64,000 bases of DNA, from positions 85,319,614-85,383,613 of the forward strand of contig CM059187.1 in assembly GCA_030323885.1 (NCBI GenBank). Reading direction: 5' to 3'. Under the pieces are notes generated by a model. The model had not been told where the DNA came from. It did not search any database and worked only from the letters and a program-made list of their open reading frames with translations. Positions 51,451-61,734 of this stretch are shown one piece after another. This stretch comes from Branchipolynoe longqiensis (Eukaryota > Annelida > Polychaeta > Phyllodocida > Polynoidae). Position 1 is the stretch's first letter; each line of letters opens with the position of its first letter. The position numbers and the translations under genes are program-made.

Positions 51451-52870
51451 ATATGTATACGTGTGTCTATGCATATGTGCATATCTTTATATATACACAA
51501 TGTAATTATATGTATTTATGTGTACATGTGTGTATATATGTGTATATATGTGTATATATGTGTATATACTCCAGTGTGGCCGAATCTGGAACTCCATACA
51601 GTATGGACTAGAGCCTTTTAATTAATAGAGCAAACTGAAGAGAGTTAGTGTCCTTGTGTACATTCCCATAATAGATTATAGAGCACATATATTGGCATCA
51701 GCATTATTATATTAATATATATGGATATATTCATGTATATATACATATATATATTGATATACATCATGATCCCCAACAAATGCTGTGGGAAGTGGTGGTG
51801 TAGCATACATATTGTACACTTGCGGTAAGCTTCACATCTGTTCTATGTTCAGCATTCCTTGAGATAGCCACTTTCCAATATCATGCTACATCCTACGATA
51901 TAACACAGAGAAGGAACCGATATGATAATACATTCATTTCAGAAGTACATCTTCATCAAGATTAAGCGATCCCATTTGGGGGCAAGATACAACTCTCAAA
52001 ATGGGTTCCTTCCCTTTGAATGGGATTACACGTTGCCTACAGGATGAGCTTAGGCGAACCGATCACAATGGTATCCCCTCCCTCCAACCTGCCCGCCCAT
52101 CCCATCTTAATACCATATAACCGAGTTGCTCTCCGATAAGGGCTGAGCTTATCGAGTTACGTGTCAATGGGAGTGAGTGTTTTATAGAACATGTAGATTA
52201 TTATGACGATGCCATTATAGTGCTATGCTATAACGACTGCCACATACTTAATACCATGAGCATGCGAGTAAATAGGAGATGTGTATGTGCAGTAAGGGGT
52301 TGGCTGGTGGCTGGTTGAGGATCGATCCAGTTCTATATTGGGCCTATGAGGCGGGGCGCCATACTGGTAGTCAACCTCTCAGGGGACTGACTCTGAGACG
52401 GTCGAGAAATATATAGAAGCCTGAGTCATCCTCGCATGTTGATCGCCATTCTGAATGCAGTTTTGGCGTTGAGAACTCATGGCCGTGTTTAGTTTGCTCA
52501 CCCGCCCTGCCTGATAAGGTTTCGTCAAACGGGGCCATTTGTAGGAATGCGACCGGGTACTGATGTGAGAAGGAATTATTGATATAACTTGGTGTTGCGT
52601 ATACTTGCACCCATCCGGACACTTCCTTGTGTACAAAAGCTACGCCTGTATTATAAGTATAGCCCTATCCAATTACTCTCCACAATTTGTAACTCATAAT
52701 ATCAGGAATGGTGTCATTAGATCAAGGCGAATGCTCACAATGTTGGGTATATGACAGGACAACCACCCAGTGTGATGTAGAATAAATTGTACTATTGCTT
52801 TGAAATACCTGCCCAATTTGGCTAACCGTTGTAAAGTAGAATGAATACATGAGAGGATTTAAATTAGTTA
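51451..52870. other. Unique sequence with TA microsatellites
   Basis: TATG/TATA repeats at 51460-51560 and 51710-51760. No gene recognised. Confidence 0.4.
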
Positions 52871-53110
52871 TACAGTATAATCCCGTTATACCAAACTTGA
52901 AGGGACCCTAGATAATTTTTATGGATTAACCGATCATTTGTTTAACCAAGCTTTGGCGTTGACTTTGACTTTGAGTAAGCGTGTATTGCACATGTAATAT
53001 ACAAAGTTTGTGGACACTTTGATTAGTGTTTTTTTTATATATGTACAGTATAACCAGGTTAAACCAAGCTTGGTTAAACCAAACCAACAGTTAATCCAAA
53101 ACCTTTTTCA
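52871..53110. mobile_element. Degenerate pogo/Tigger-like MITE or fragments
   Basis: TACAGTATAATCCCGTTATA at about 52872 and TACAGTATAACCAGGTTAAA at about 53044 resemble pogo-type termini, but both point the same way, so this is two end fragments and not one clean element. Confidence 0.4.
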
Positions 53111-54680
53111 GCGGCCTGGCAAAATACTACCATTTATCATATAAAATAATCGATGGGGTCTCAGATGAGCATAGAACCACATGAACGTATGATGTATCCG
53201 ACTGGATGGGAAGGCGCAACTACGTTAGTAGTGCTCAAATATAGAAAGCACACAGGTATATATACAATTCATTTGTTGGTAAAGATTATTTTTCATATGA
53301 ATGCCCTCTGTTTTCACGGCCAAAGCACTGGTCTTCCGGCCACGCTTAACTTCGGTAATTTACACTATTTAATTGCAATAACAATTTTAAGAGAACAAAT
53401 GACTGAAAGTACATTCAGCTAATTAAGGTTTTGTGGTATATCTGGTCAATGTATGCATTCAGTGTATGCCTTTTAATGTAGGTGGTTCTCTGTTAGTTAT
53501 CTTAGCATGTGCACGTCGGAATAGTAAGGGTTAAGGTGTAGTCCAAATTTAGCTAACTGAGTGGTTGTGATATATGTAGTTTGTAGCAAATACCCAATCT
53601 AGGGACAAGGATCGAGAGAGACTCGACTGGACCCCAAGTATCAATGTGGTTTCCACTATACATACCTACATGGAGCACAACGTACTTTGCAAGAGCCTTT
53701 CATCCAGCCCTTTTGCATAGACATATACATATTATATTCCCACTTTCCAATCACAGAACACAAACAAAAATTAATCTCTCGACACAAAATAAACTGTAGA
53801 CACATACCAAACTGTCCGGTTTATTTCTTTTCTCATTGCCATTTGTGAGGGCCTAGCTTGTCATCCAGCCCTTATGCATTTAACAAAGTCTTTGACTTAT
53901 TTATGTTCTCTCTTCTATCTCACGGTGTCACTAAGGTCACGACCTACCTCTCTGACTAATGCTTCATCAATTCCACTTCTGAATTAGCAGGATTGTGCTC
54001 AACAGCGCATGCGCCTTGCCATATCTTGCAGCCTGGGTTTTTACCTGACCTTCAATGCGGTCACCTCGCCTGGTTCCTTCCTATCAACATCGACACTGTT
54101 ACCTTGGAGCCTGGCATATCATACAACATATATTGCATATGTTCACTGCCAGATTATCCAAGGTTTCTGGATGCAAATAACCTTGAAACACTGAAAATGA
54201 TTTCAGTTCCTCCCGCTCCGGACATAGTAGGGGATATCATTAATGGGTGATAACTCAAAAGGTGAAAACTCTTCTTTTTGTTTGTCCATTTTAATGATTG
54301 ACACAAAACAGCACAGAAACGGTTACACTGAAAACACAAGAACATTTGCTTCAAATCAATATGTATTCTATTGGGATTATGAAACACCATGTAAAAACCA
54401 TGTAAAAACCAAATCAGCTTGTCCTGATCAAATTCATAAGCAGATAGTATGTTGATCTTTACAACGGACACAGTTTTGCCCATATTGCTTAGCACCTTTT
54501 GAGACAGTCTCATATATATATATATATATAGTGCCGTATTCTCTCGGGTTTTCATGAATGTGATAGAATTAAACATATCACATCCCTCCAGATATTTAGG
54601 AGTGCAGAACATTACAATCTGCTGGTGTGCCCCCCCCCCCCCCAACCCCAACCCCATGATACAATGTATGCCGGTGTTGG
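53111..54680. other. AT-rich sequence; no supported gene
   Basis: TA run at 54510-54530 and a C tract at 54630-54643. The 167-codon minus frame at 54154-54657 crosses both and has no domain. Confidence 0.4.
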
Positions 54681-54694
54681 ACGTTCAAAGCACT

Positions 54695-54845
54695 ACCCCG
54701 TTCAAAACACTACGGTAGTCTTTTGAACTTAGGTTCAAAACACTACCATAGTCTTTTGAACTTAGGTTCAAAACACTACTGTTAAGTTGAAAACACTATC
54801 CCTACGTATGCTCAGAACACTACACAAGTTCAAACAACTATCATG
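54695..54845. repeat. Palindromic minisatellite, left arm
   Basis: Units at 54700-54728 and 54733-54761 each read GTTCAAAACACTAC, two spacer bases, then a near-complement TAGTCTTTTGAAC, so each unit is itself a hairpin, at a 33-bp period. Further partial units follow. The same words recur in opposite order at 56222-56397. Confidence 0.8.
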
Positions 54846-54859
54846 ACACAGCAGTGGTG

Positions 54860-55435
54860 GTTATAGTGCTGCAAAATGTATATATTGGTATACATATACA
54901 TATTTGGTATATGTATACATATTTGGTATACTCTGACCATGCTGCAGCATTTGAAGCACATATTAGTAGTATACACTGATAGTGATGCACAGTTTGAAGC
55001 AAGTATTGGTAGTATATGCTGATTGTGCTGTGGCATCTGCCCCACATATCAGTATATGCTGGTAGTGCTACGTCATTTGAAGCATGTATTAGTAGTACAC
55101 GCTGATAGTGCTGCGGCGTCTGCACGATGTATTACTATTAGTATAAGTTGAGAGTGATGCAGAGTTTAACAACATACTAGTATACACTGATAGTGTTGTG
55201 GCACATAACACTATATTAGTATACACGGATAGTGATGTGGTGCTTAACAATGTTACTGTATACGCTGACCATGCTGCGGAGTGTAATGATGTGTTAGTAT
55301 ATGCTGATAGTGATGCGGGGTCTGCATCACATATTAGTATATGCTGATAGTGCTGCGGAATTTAACAACATATTAGTATACACTGATAGTGCTGCAGTGC
55401 TTAACACCATAATACTATATGCTGATAGTGTCCTG
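54860..55435. repeat. ~40-bp minisatellite, about 12 units
   Basis: TAGTATA(T/C)GCTGATAGTG(A/C)TG is repeated at spacings of about 36-50 bp, each followed by a short variable piece such as CGGCATTTAACAACATAT. Confidence 0.8.
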
Positions 55436-55439
55436 GCTC

Positions 55440-55706
55440 TCCTGTTTTGGGAGATCGAGGGATCCGAACCCATAGGTTTGTAGGTTCCAACCCTGGTCGA
55501 GTTGAACCAATGACTTAGAAATTGATACTTGTCACTTCCTAGCCAGGTGCTTGGCATTATTAGGATAGGGAAAGGACTGGTTGGCCTGGTCTCCCAGTGG
55601 GGCAGCACTATAAAGTCTCAATGAGTGCACACTATCACAAGTCGGTATGCATCCTGATATGACCTTAGATGTTGCTAGGATGTAATACAACAACAGACAA
55701 ACAAAA
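55440..55706 (+). mobile_element. SINE family A, body truncated
   Basis: Head region GGTTCCAACCCTGGTCGAG, body TACTTGTCACTTCCTAGCC, then a deletion that removes the GTGACTGAGTGG block, and the 3' end GATATGACCTTAGATGTTGC. Confidence 0.85.
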
Positions 55707-55714
55707 CAAACTTC

Positions 55715-56215
55715 CCCACCTTACTGCATACTTCCCCACCTTACTGCACACTGCCCCACATTACTGCACACTACCCCACCTTACTGCATACAGCCACCAC
55801 CCTACTGCCTATTGCGGCACCAGATGCAGTGGCCTAATCGGTAGAGCATCAGCCTCGCATGTGGAAGGTTGGGAGTTCAGTTCCCGGTCGAGTCAAACCA
55901 ATGACTTTAAAATTGATACGTGTCACTTCCTATCCTGGCACTCAGCATTAATAGGATAGGGCAAGGACTGTGTCAGGATAATGTGACTGAGTGGGATATC
56001 AGGCATGTAGCCTGATTTCCAAGTGGTGTGGCATATAAAGTCACCATGAGTGTGCACTGTCACAAGTCAGTACCCGTCCTGCTATGACCTTACATGTTGC
56101 TAGGACATAAACAAGAACCAACAACAACCCCTACTGTCCCAACTTACTATATACTTCTCCACCCTACGGCATACTTCCCCAGCCAACTGCACACCACCCC
56201 ACCCTACTGCATTCT
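55715..56215. repeat. CCCCACCTTACTGCA 18-19-bp minisatellite, split by a SINE
   Basis: CCCCACCTTACTGCATACTT-type units occupy 55715-55812, and degenerate units resume at 56135-56215 after the SINE A copy at 55818-56128, so the SINE inserted into the array. Confidence 0.75.
55818..56128 (+). mobile_element. SINE family A, near full length
   Basis: Box A region GCAGTGGCCTAATCGGTAG, box B GGGAGTTCAGTTCCCGG, body AATAGGATAGGGCAAGGAC, GTGACTGAGTGGGATATC, and tail ATGTTGCTAGGACATAAAC. It belongs to the same subfamily as the split copy at 26245/27711. Confidence 0.9.
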
Positions 56216-56221
56216 AAATTA

Positions 56222-56397
56222 GAGTAGTGTTTTGAACTTAAAGCAAGTGTTTTGAACTTAAGGATAGTGTTTTGGGCGTGGCCACAGTAGTGTTTTGAAC
56301 CTACCTTCAACCAGGTTGAAAACAATACCATAGTGTTTTGAACCTAGGTTGAAAACACTACCGTCGTGTTTTTGTGGGTAGTGTTTTGAACTTACTA
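56222..56397. repeat. Palindromic minisatellite, right arm
   Basis: GTAGTGTTTTGAACTTA and its partner AGGTTGAAAACACTACC alternate, giving hairpin units like those at 54695-54845 but mainly in the opposite order. Together they flank about 1.4 kb of nested repeats. Confidence 0.75.
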
Positions 56398-57790
56398 CAC
56401 CGGGTGAAGTAAAGAAGGAACCTATGCCTAGGGCGATGCACTGTGCAAGGCAGACCACATTTACCTGTGGTACATAGATGAGAAGTTCATTCGGCATGTA
56501 ATGTGACTGATTGATTCAAGTGTAGCTCAGGTTGTTTTGTGTGTGTGTCATTTTGTTAGTTGGACCACTGTCATCTAATAGAATATACTGACACTTGTCA
56601 TGCGAATGAAGAAAATGGTGACCGAAGCGGAAATCGAATCACTAATGTTCACTGAATCAGTCTGTTTGTTTTTGCTTGGCACACCCCTGTCACGATTTAC
56701 CTCAACATTGGAATTAATCAGCCAGGAGAGGAAATCGGTAAGTGCGGTCGGCAGACAAACTGAATGACACCCAGCACTCATTCAGATCTATGCACTGGAA
56801 TCGTTAATGCACCAGCAATCGATTTGTAGGTTGTTCTCCCTTTGAACAGCGACAATGGTCTGTCAGTGAGGCCAGACAATGGGGATCCTCAGATAAGGAT
56901 GTACAAACAGCTTGGAGAGTGTTGTAAACTGAAGAAGTTTGATCACCTTGGAACAGGTTGTAGATGACAACTTAACGTTGCATAACCCAACGGTTTGTAG
57001 TTTGTAGGATATTGCTAGCGACATTGTTATAATGTATTTTGCGGGTAACATTGAATTACTATGCATATTTCTGTCTATATTTGAAGTGAAATGGGGGACA
57101 TATTTTGGGAGTGCACACCGAAATTATGGATAGTAAATGCTCGTAAGATTCACATCTGTGAAATGGTATATTATTAAATTGACTTAATAGTCATTATATG
57201 TAGTAATATTTGCTTAAAAGGGCACCAATTTGTAGGCAAGTGATTTGGTCTCGAAAGCTTCCTTATTTCAGTGGATAATGAAACTTTAGCTAATAACGGA
57301 AATTAATACTTTACTCAGGAAAGATTCATGAACATCAGACACACTAACTTGCATGATGTAACCTCCACACTATGGTAAACGTCAGATTTTGGACTCTTTC
57401 CAATCTACAGATAGCTAGAACCGCTAAACACAGAACAAGAAACCACAACTTTATAATATGACATGGACAAGAAATGCACACAACAAATAATAGGTAAAGA
57501 GACTAATACAAAGGAGGGTAAAAGCCTGATTGCGGACGGATTGCATTCTACAAGCATGTCCTACACATGAATAAGAAACACAAACAAACACAATTAGCAC
57601 GACAAATATTCAAAAGATTTGAGTCAAATTGGACAAGTGCTGCCGTGCGATGAAAAAATGGGGTTAGCCCACTTAAGCGGTATAGGAAGGATAAATAAAT
57701 TCATCACACACAAAATATATATATATCTATAGGTAAAATATATATATAGGTAAAAAATATATATATATGTATAGGGAATAGTCTACATTG
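56398..57790. other. AT-rich sequence, nothing recognised
   Basis: Ends in TATATA/GGTAAAA repeats at 57715-57775. No gene recognised. Confidence 0.4.
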
Positions 57791-57792
57791 TC

Positions 57793-57870
57793 CTCAGTGG
57801 CAAGGTCACACCTAAACAGATACACGTGGGCAGGTTGATTGTGGGTTCAAATCCCACTCTAAGGCGAACT
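57793..57870 (+). pseudogene. tRNA-like sequence (pseudo-tRNA or SINE head)
   Basis: CCTCAGTGGCAAGGTCACACC resembles a box A region, and GTGGGTTCAAATCCCAC is a perfect T arm with 5-bp stem. The acceptor stem pairs poorly and the middle part does not give a standard anticodon arm, so it is not a supportable tRNA gene. Confidence 0.45.
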
Positions 57871-58158
57871 GCGATGTCCATTTGCTTTGCAGTAATAATT
57901 AAATGCACCCATTCAACTCATCACATGGATTGTTGCTAATTTATTATACAGCCACACGATAATGGCCAAGCCAACTGATTTCAGGCAGTCACCCGAGCAA
58001 CAGAAAACCCACCTGTGGTGACGCCCTCTGCACCCAAGCACCGTACATTTGACCGGTAAGCTCTGGTTGCGGTCTTCCAGCGATACGATTCCACAGATGC
58101 CGATCTGCCTACCTGTATGAGAAGCACCTAACACCAGAGCATTGAGATTCCAAGGGCT
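57871..58158. other. Unique sequence, nothing recognised
   Basis: No gene or repeat recognised. Confidence 0.4.
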
Positions 58159-58159
58159 A

Positions 58160-58390
58160 ACACAATTTATGCTTGTCGCTTCCGAGCCAGGCGCTTGCCA
58201 TTATTAGGATAGGGCAATGACTGATTGGCTTAGTGTCAAGGGGATCTCAGGTCATGGCGCTGATGGCCTAGTCTCCCATTGGGGGAGCACTATACAGTTA
58301 CCATGAGTGCGCACTGTCACAAGTCAGTACCCGTCCTGATATTACCGTAGCTGTTGCTAGGACGTATACAAACAGCAAACAAAACAAAAA
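58160..58390 (+). mobile_element. SINE family A, head missing
   Basis: From GCTTGTCGCTTCCGAGCC through TTACCATGAGTGCGCACTG to GTTGCTAGGACGTATAC and a CAAAC tail. Confidence 0.85.
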
Positions 58391-58810
58391 TAGCGAAAAA
58401 GGATGATTCGCAACTCTTCACCCTTCTGTGGGATACCCCGTCTCCCCTGATGCATGCAGTCTTAATCAATAGTTAACGACACTAACTCCACAACCGCACA
58501 CTGCCCAGTTAGGATGGTTACCCACACATTCACATAGCCAACAGAAAACACTCTACAGAAAGAGCTGCAGCACATAAAGCAGCCACCACACTTCCATATA
58601 TGTAATTTATAACGTAAGACACAAGTATAACTATTTGAGGGGAAATAGATCATATACCTTCCTCTTGTTTGTTTAACGACCACCCAGCACAAAAAGTAGA
58701 CATCGGCTATTGGGGGTTACACACCTTCAACTGCCGCATTGGGGGAGTAGCCCCCCTCTGGAGCGTGTTTTACTTTGGTGTCCCCCCCATGCGCCACTCT
58801 GCCAGGATGA
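58391..58810. other. Unique sequence, nothing recognised
   Basis: Ends in an AT microsatellite (58810-58829) that is the target of the next element. Confidence 0.4.
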
Positions 58811-58829
58811 ATATATATATATATATATA

Positions 58830-59304
58830 TGTAGTAGTCTGCACTGACCTCTCAGGCAAGTAACCATGTAGATAGGTAGGCATGGGTAGTGTGGTGATAT
58901 CAAGGAGCCTAGGCGGTGTAATTGTTAGCACACTGGCCGGGAATGCAAAGAGATGTGGGTTTGAGTCCCGCTCTAGGCACAATATTTCCCATTTTCATCA
59001 CCCCTACCACCATGGTTGCCATGACCATGATCCTGTACAAGCTACCAAGTCTATGTGTAACAGTAAGTGCATTGATTGTATGTATGTAATTGGAAGCATT
59101 AAAAGACTTCCAGGGGGACAAGTGTAGTAGTCTGCACTGACCTGTCAGGCAAGTAACCACTTAGACAGGTAGGCATGGGTAGTTTGGTGATATCAGGAAT
59201 CCTAGGTGGTGTAATGGTTAGCACACTGGCCGGGTATGCAAAGAGATGTGGGTTCGAGTCCCGCTCTAGGCCCAATATTTCCCATTTCCATCACCCCTAC
59301 GACA
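58830..59304 (+). mobile_element. TRIM-like LTR element carrying a tRNA-like gene, copy 1
   Basis: Terminal direct repeats 58830-59012 and 59123-59304 (183 and 182 bp) begin TGTAGTAGTCTGCACTGACC and end in CA. Directly after the 5' repeat is TGGTTGCCATGACCATGAT (59013 on), a tRNA-His-like primer binding site with an extra T. Directly before the 3' repeat is the purine-rich CCAGGGGGACAAG. TATA(TA) lies on both outer flanks. The internal part is only 110 bp and has no ORF. Compared with copy 2, the repeats share locus-specific variants, as expected when both LTRs are copied from one template at insertion. Confidence 0.85.
58906..58979 (+). promoter_or_regulatory. tRNA-like cloverleaf in the 5' terminal repeat of copy 1
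   Basis: Acceptor stem GCCTAGG/TCTAGGC pairs fully, counting one G.T. Relative to copy 2 (GCCCAGG/TCTGGGC), pair 4-69 changed from C-G to T-A, and one repeat of copy 2 has the intermediate T.G. Box A TAATTGTTAGCACACTGG and box B GGGTTTGAGTCCCG are present. Edges are approximate to within a few bases. Confidence 0.72.
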
Positions 59305-59655
59305 TATATATGTGTATATATCACAATACTCACAACCTCATAGATGCTGTTTCCCGCACATTCATTGTCAAAGTTCCATGCCCCCCCACCTCTGCCAATT
59401 TGGATGTTCACCGCTGTGTATAACTTACAGCATCATCAAAGGCTGGTTGCTCTCATAGCATGTCTATGTGGTGTGGGAGGTTAAAAATCCCTTGGGTCGG
59501 TAAAAGTGTAGGCTCGGGCTTTCTATCGACAAACTGTCTAATGGTGAAAACAAGTCTATTCAGACTTATCCATAATAGGCAGTATAAATCTTCAAGTAAA
59601 AAAAAAAGAAGTTAAATCCCAGATACACAAGTAGGCATGAATAGGCTGACTCCAA
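59305..59655. other. Unique sequence, nothing recognised
   Basis: A-rich tract at 59598-59610. No gene recognised. Confidence 0.4.
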
Positions 59656-59699
59656 CAGAGAACCTAGTTAGGTTCATTATTAAGATGATCAACCCCTAA

Positions 59700-59740
59700 T
59701 GGCATGTATGCGGGTTCGAATCCCGCACTGCCCGCAATGT
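59700..59740 (+). pseudogene. tRNA 3'-half-like sequence
   Basis: GCGGGTTCGAATCCCGC is a perfect T arm followed by ACTGCCCGCA, acceptor-like. No matching 5' half is visible, so it is probably the remnant of a tRNA-derived SINE. Confidence 0.45.
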
Positions 59741-59773
59741 TTCAGTTTGTTTGCATCAACCCACCTTGAAATA

Positions 59774-59963
59774 CAGTGAACCCCGTTATTATGTTTCCTG
59801 GTTTATGACAAATTCTGATATAACGCAACGATTCATTGGACACAGAATTAATCGTTAATTCAAAGGTAATTCAGTGAACTGAACTATAATTTAGCACAAC
59901 TGTCCTATTTTCATGATGGAAGATTTTGGGCCCCAACAATCTCGTTATAATGGGCTCTCACTG
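59774..59963. mobile_element. pogo/Tigger-type MITE, 190 bp, TA flanks
   Basis: The left end CAGTGAACCCCGTTATTATG and the right end, read on the minus strand as CAGTGAGAGCCCATTATAACG, are imperfect inverted repeats, with TA on both sides (59772-59773, 59964-59965). CAGTG..CGTTAT termini and TA duplication are the pogo/Tigger pattern within Tc1/mariner. No coding sequence. Confidence 0.85.
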
Positions 59964-60289
59964 TACCACACCTAATCACTCAAATCGAGCTGATCTCCAG
60001 CTCGCCTCATTTTCCAATTAGTCACACCTGTCCCCTACCTGTGCAGGTGCCAGAAGCAGACGCATGAACAAGACTATTACCAGGCACAAGTCTATTATCA
60101 CATCGAGGAGTCTCACCTGTAAGTATGTACGCATGAGTGATTCCTGGACTGCTAGGAACCCCACCCCCCGAAGACACTCCACAGACATTATCTCCACACA
60201 AATCACAACACTGAAGAGAGATGCTATTACTCAGGGAAATTCATCTATTGTAGCTACATGTCACCACCCATACTCAGGATGCTAAGTGT

Positions 60290-61640
60290 GAGAATTGTGG
60301 CAAATACATGAGTGAATCTCCACCAGTTCCAAAAGTGCTGCCAGTACTGTATGATTGGCTGAGTTAATCGATATCCTGTACTGCTGTAAGTACTATATGA
60401 AGGGCTGAGTGAGTACTCTGAGTAAGCTATGAATGGATGCTTTGGTACTTCCCAATCGTTACATTGGTGGGAGTTCTGTATAAATGGCTCAGTGAGTACT
60501 AATCATTTCCCACGGTACTGTTGGAATGATTGCACTCATCATTTACTAAAGTACTTTGAATATAGTATAAATGGTTCAGATATAACTCACCATTTCCTAC
60601 AATACTGTGAGTATTGCATAAATGGTTAGAGTTGTACTCACCAGTTGCCACAGTACGTTGGGTATAGTAGAAGTGGCTGAGGGAGTTCTCACCATTTCCT
60701 ACAGTACTTTGAGTATTGGAAAAATAGTTGAGTCAACATTTCCTACAGTATTGTCAGTATTGTGTAAATGACTGAGGTCGATTTCATACAGTATTGTGAG
60801 TATTTCATAACATGCTGAGGCATTTCTCACCATTTCCTACAGTACTGTGAGAATGGTGTAAATGGCGGAGGTAGAGCTCACCATTTCCTACAGTACTGTG
60901 AGTATTGTAGAAATGGGGGAGGTAGTACTCACCATTTCTCACAGTACTGTGAGTAATGTATAAATGGCTGAGGTAGCACGCATCATTACCTACAATCCTG
61001 TGAGTATTGTATAAATGGTGGAGGTCGTACTCACCATTTCCTACAATACTGTGAGTATTGTATAAGTGGCGGACGTAGTGCTCACCATTTCCTACAGTAC
61101 TGGGGAAAATGGTGTACATGGATGAGGCAGTTTTCACCATTTCTCACAGTAATGTGAGTATTGTATAAATGGCGGAGGTACTGCTCAACATTTCTCATAG
61201 GCCTTTGAGTATTGTATAAATGGCGGAGGTAGTACTCACCATTTCCTACAGCACTGTGAGTATTGTATTAATGGCGGAGTTAGTGCTCACCATTTCCTAC
61301 AATACTGTGAGTATTGTATATATGGCAGAGTTAGTGCTCACCATTTCCTACAATACTGTGAGTATTGTATAAATGACGGAGTTAGTGCTCACCATATCCT
61401 ACAGTACTGTGAGTATTGCATAAATGGCAGATTAAGTGCTTACCATTTCCTACAGTACTGTGAGTATTGTATAACTGGCGGAGATAGTGCTCACCATTTC
61501 CTACAATACTGTGAGTATTGTCAGGTAGGAACTAACCATTTGCTACAGTACTGAGAGTATTGCATAAATCAGTGAGTGTCTACTCATCACTTCCTGCAGC
61601 ATTATGAGTACTGTACGAACTCACCATTTCCTATAGTACT
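60290..61640. repeat. ~60-bp minisatellite, about 20 units
   Basis: Each unit has CTCACCATTTCCTACAGTAC, TGTGAGTATTGTATAAATGG and CGGAGGTAGTG. Units at 61000-61500 are more regular than those at 60290-60700, which are diverged. The frame 60805-61140 (minus, 111 codons) is an artefact. Confidence 0.92.
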
Positions 61641-61734
61641 CATCCTCAGTAACACACCGCAAAACACCATCCCACCAAATGCATGCATCCAGACAAACAC
61701 ACAGACCTTGTTTGATATCACACACGCACTTTCA

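Noticed and set aside
54154..54657. 167-codon minus-strand frame
   Set aside because: Runs through a C tract and TA repeats; no motif.
57793..57870. True tRNA gene
   Set aside because: T arm is good, but the acceptor stem does not pair and the anticodon arm is not standard.
58830..59304. Simple dimeric tRNA-derived SINE
   Set aside because: PBS- and PPT-like sequences at the exact borders, TG..CA ends and equal repeat lengths fit an LTR element better. A dimeric SINE remains the main alternative and is not fully excluded.
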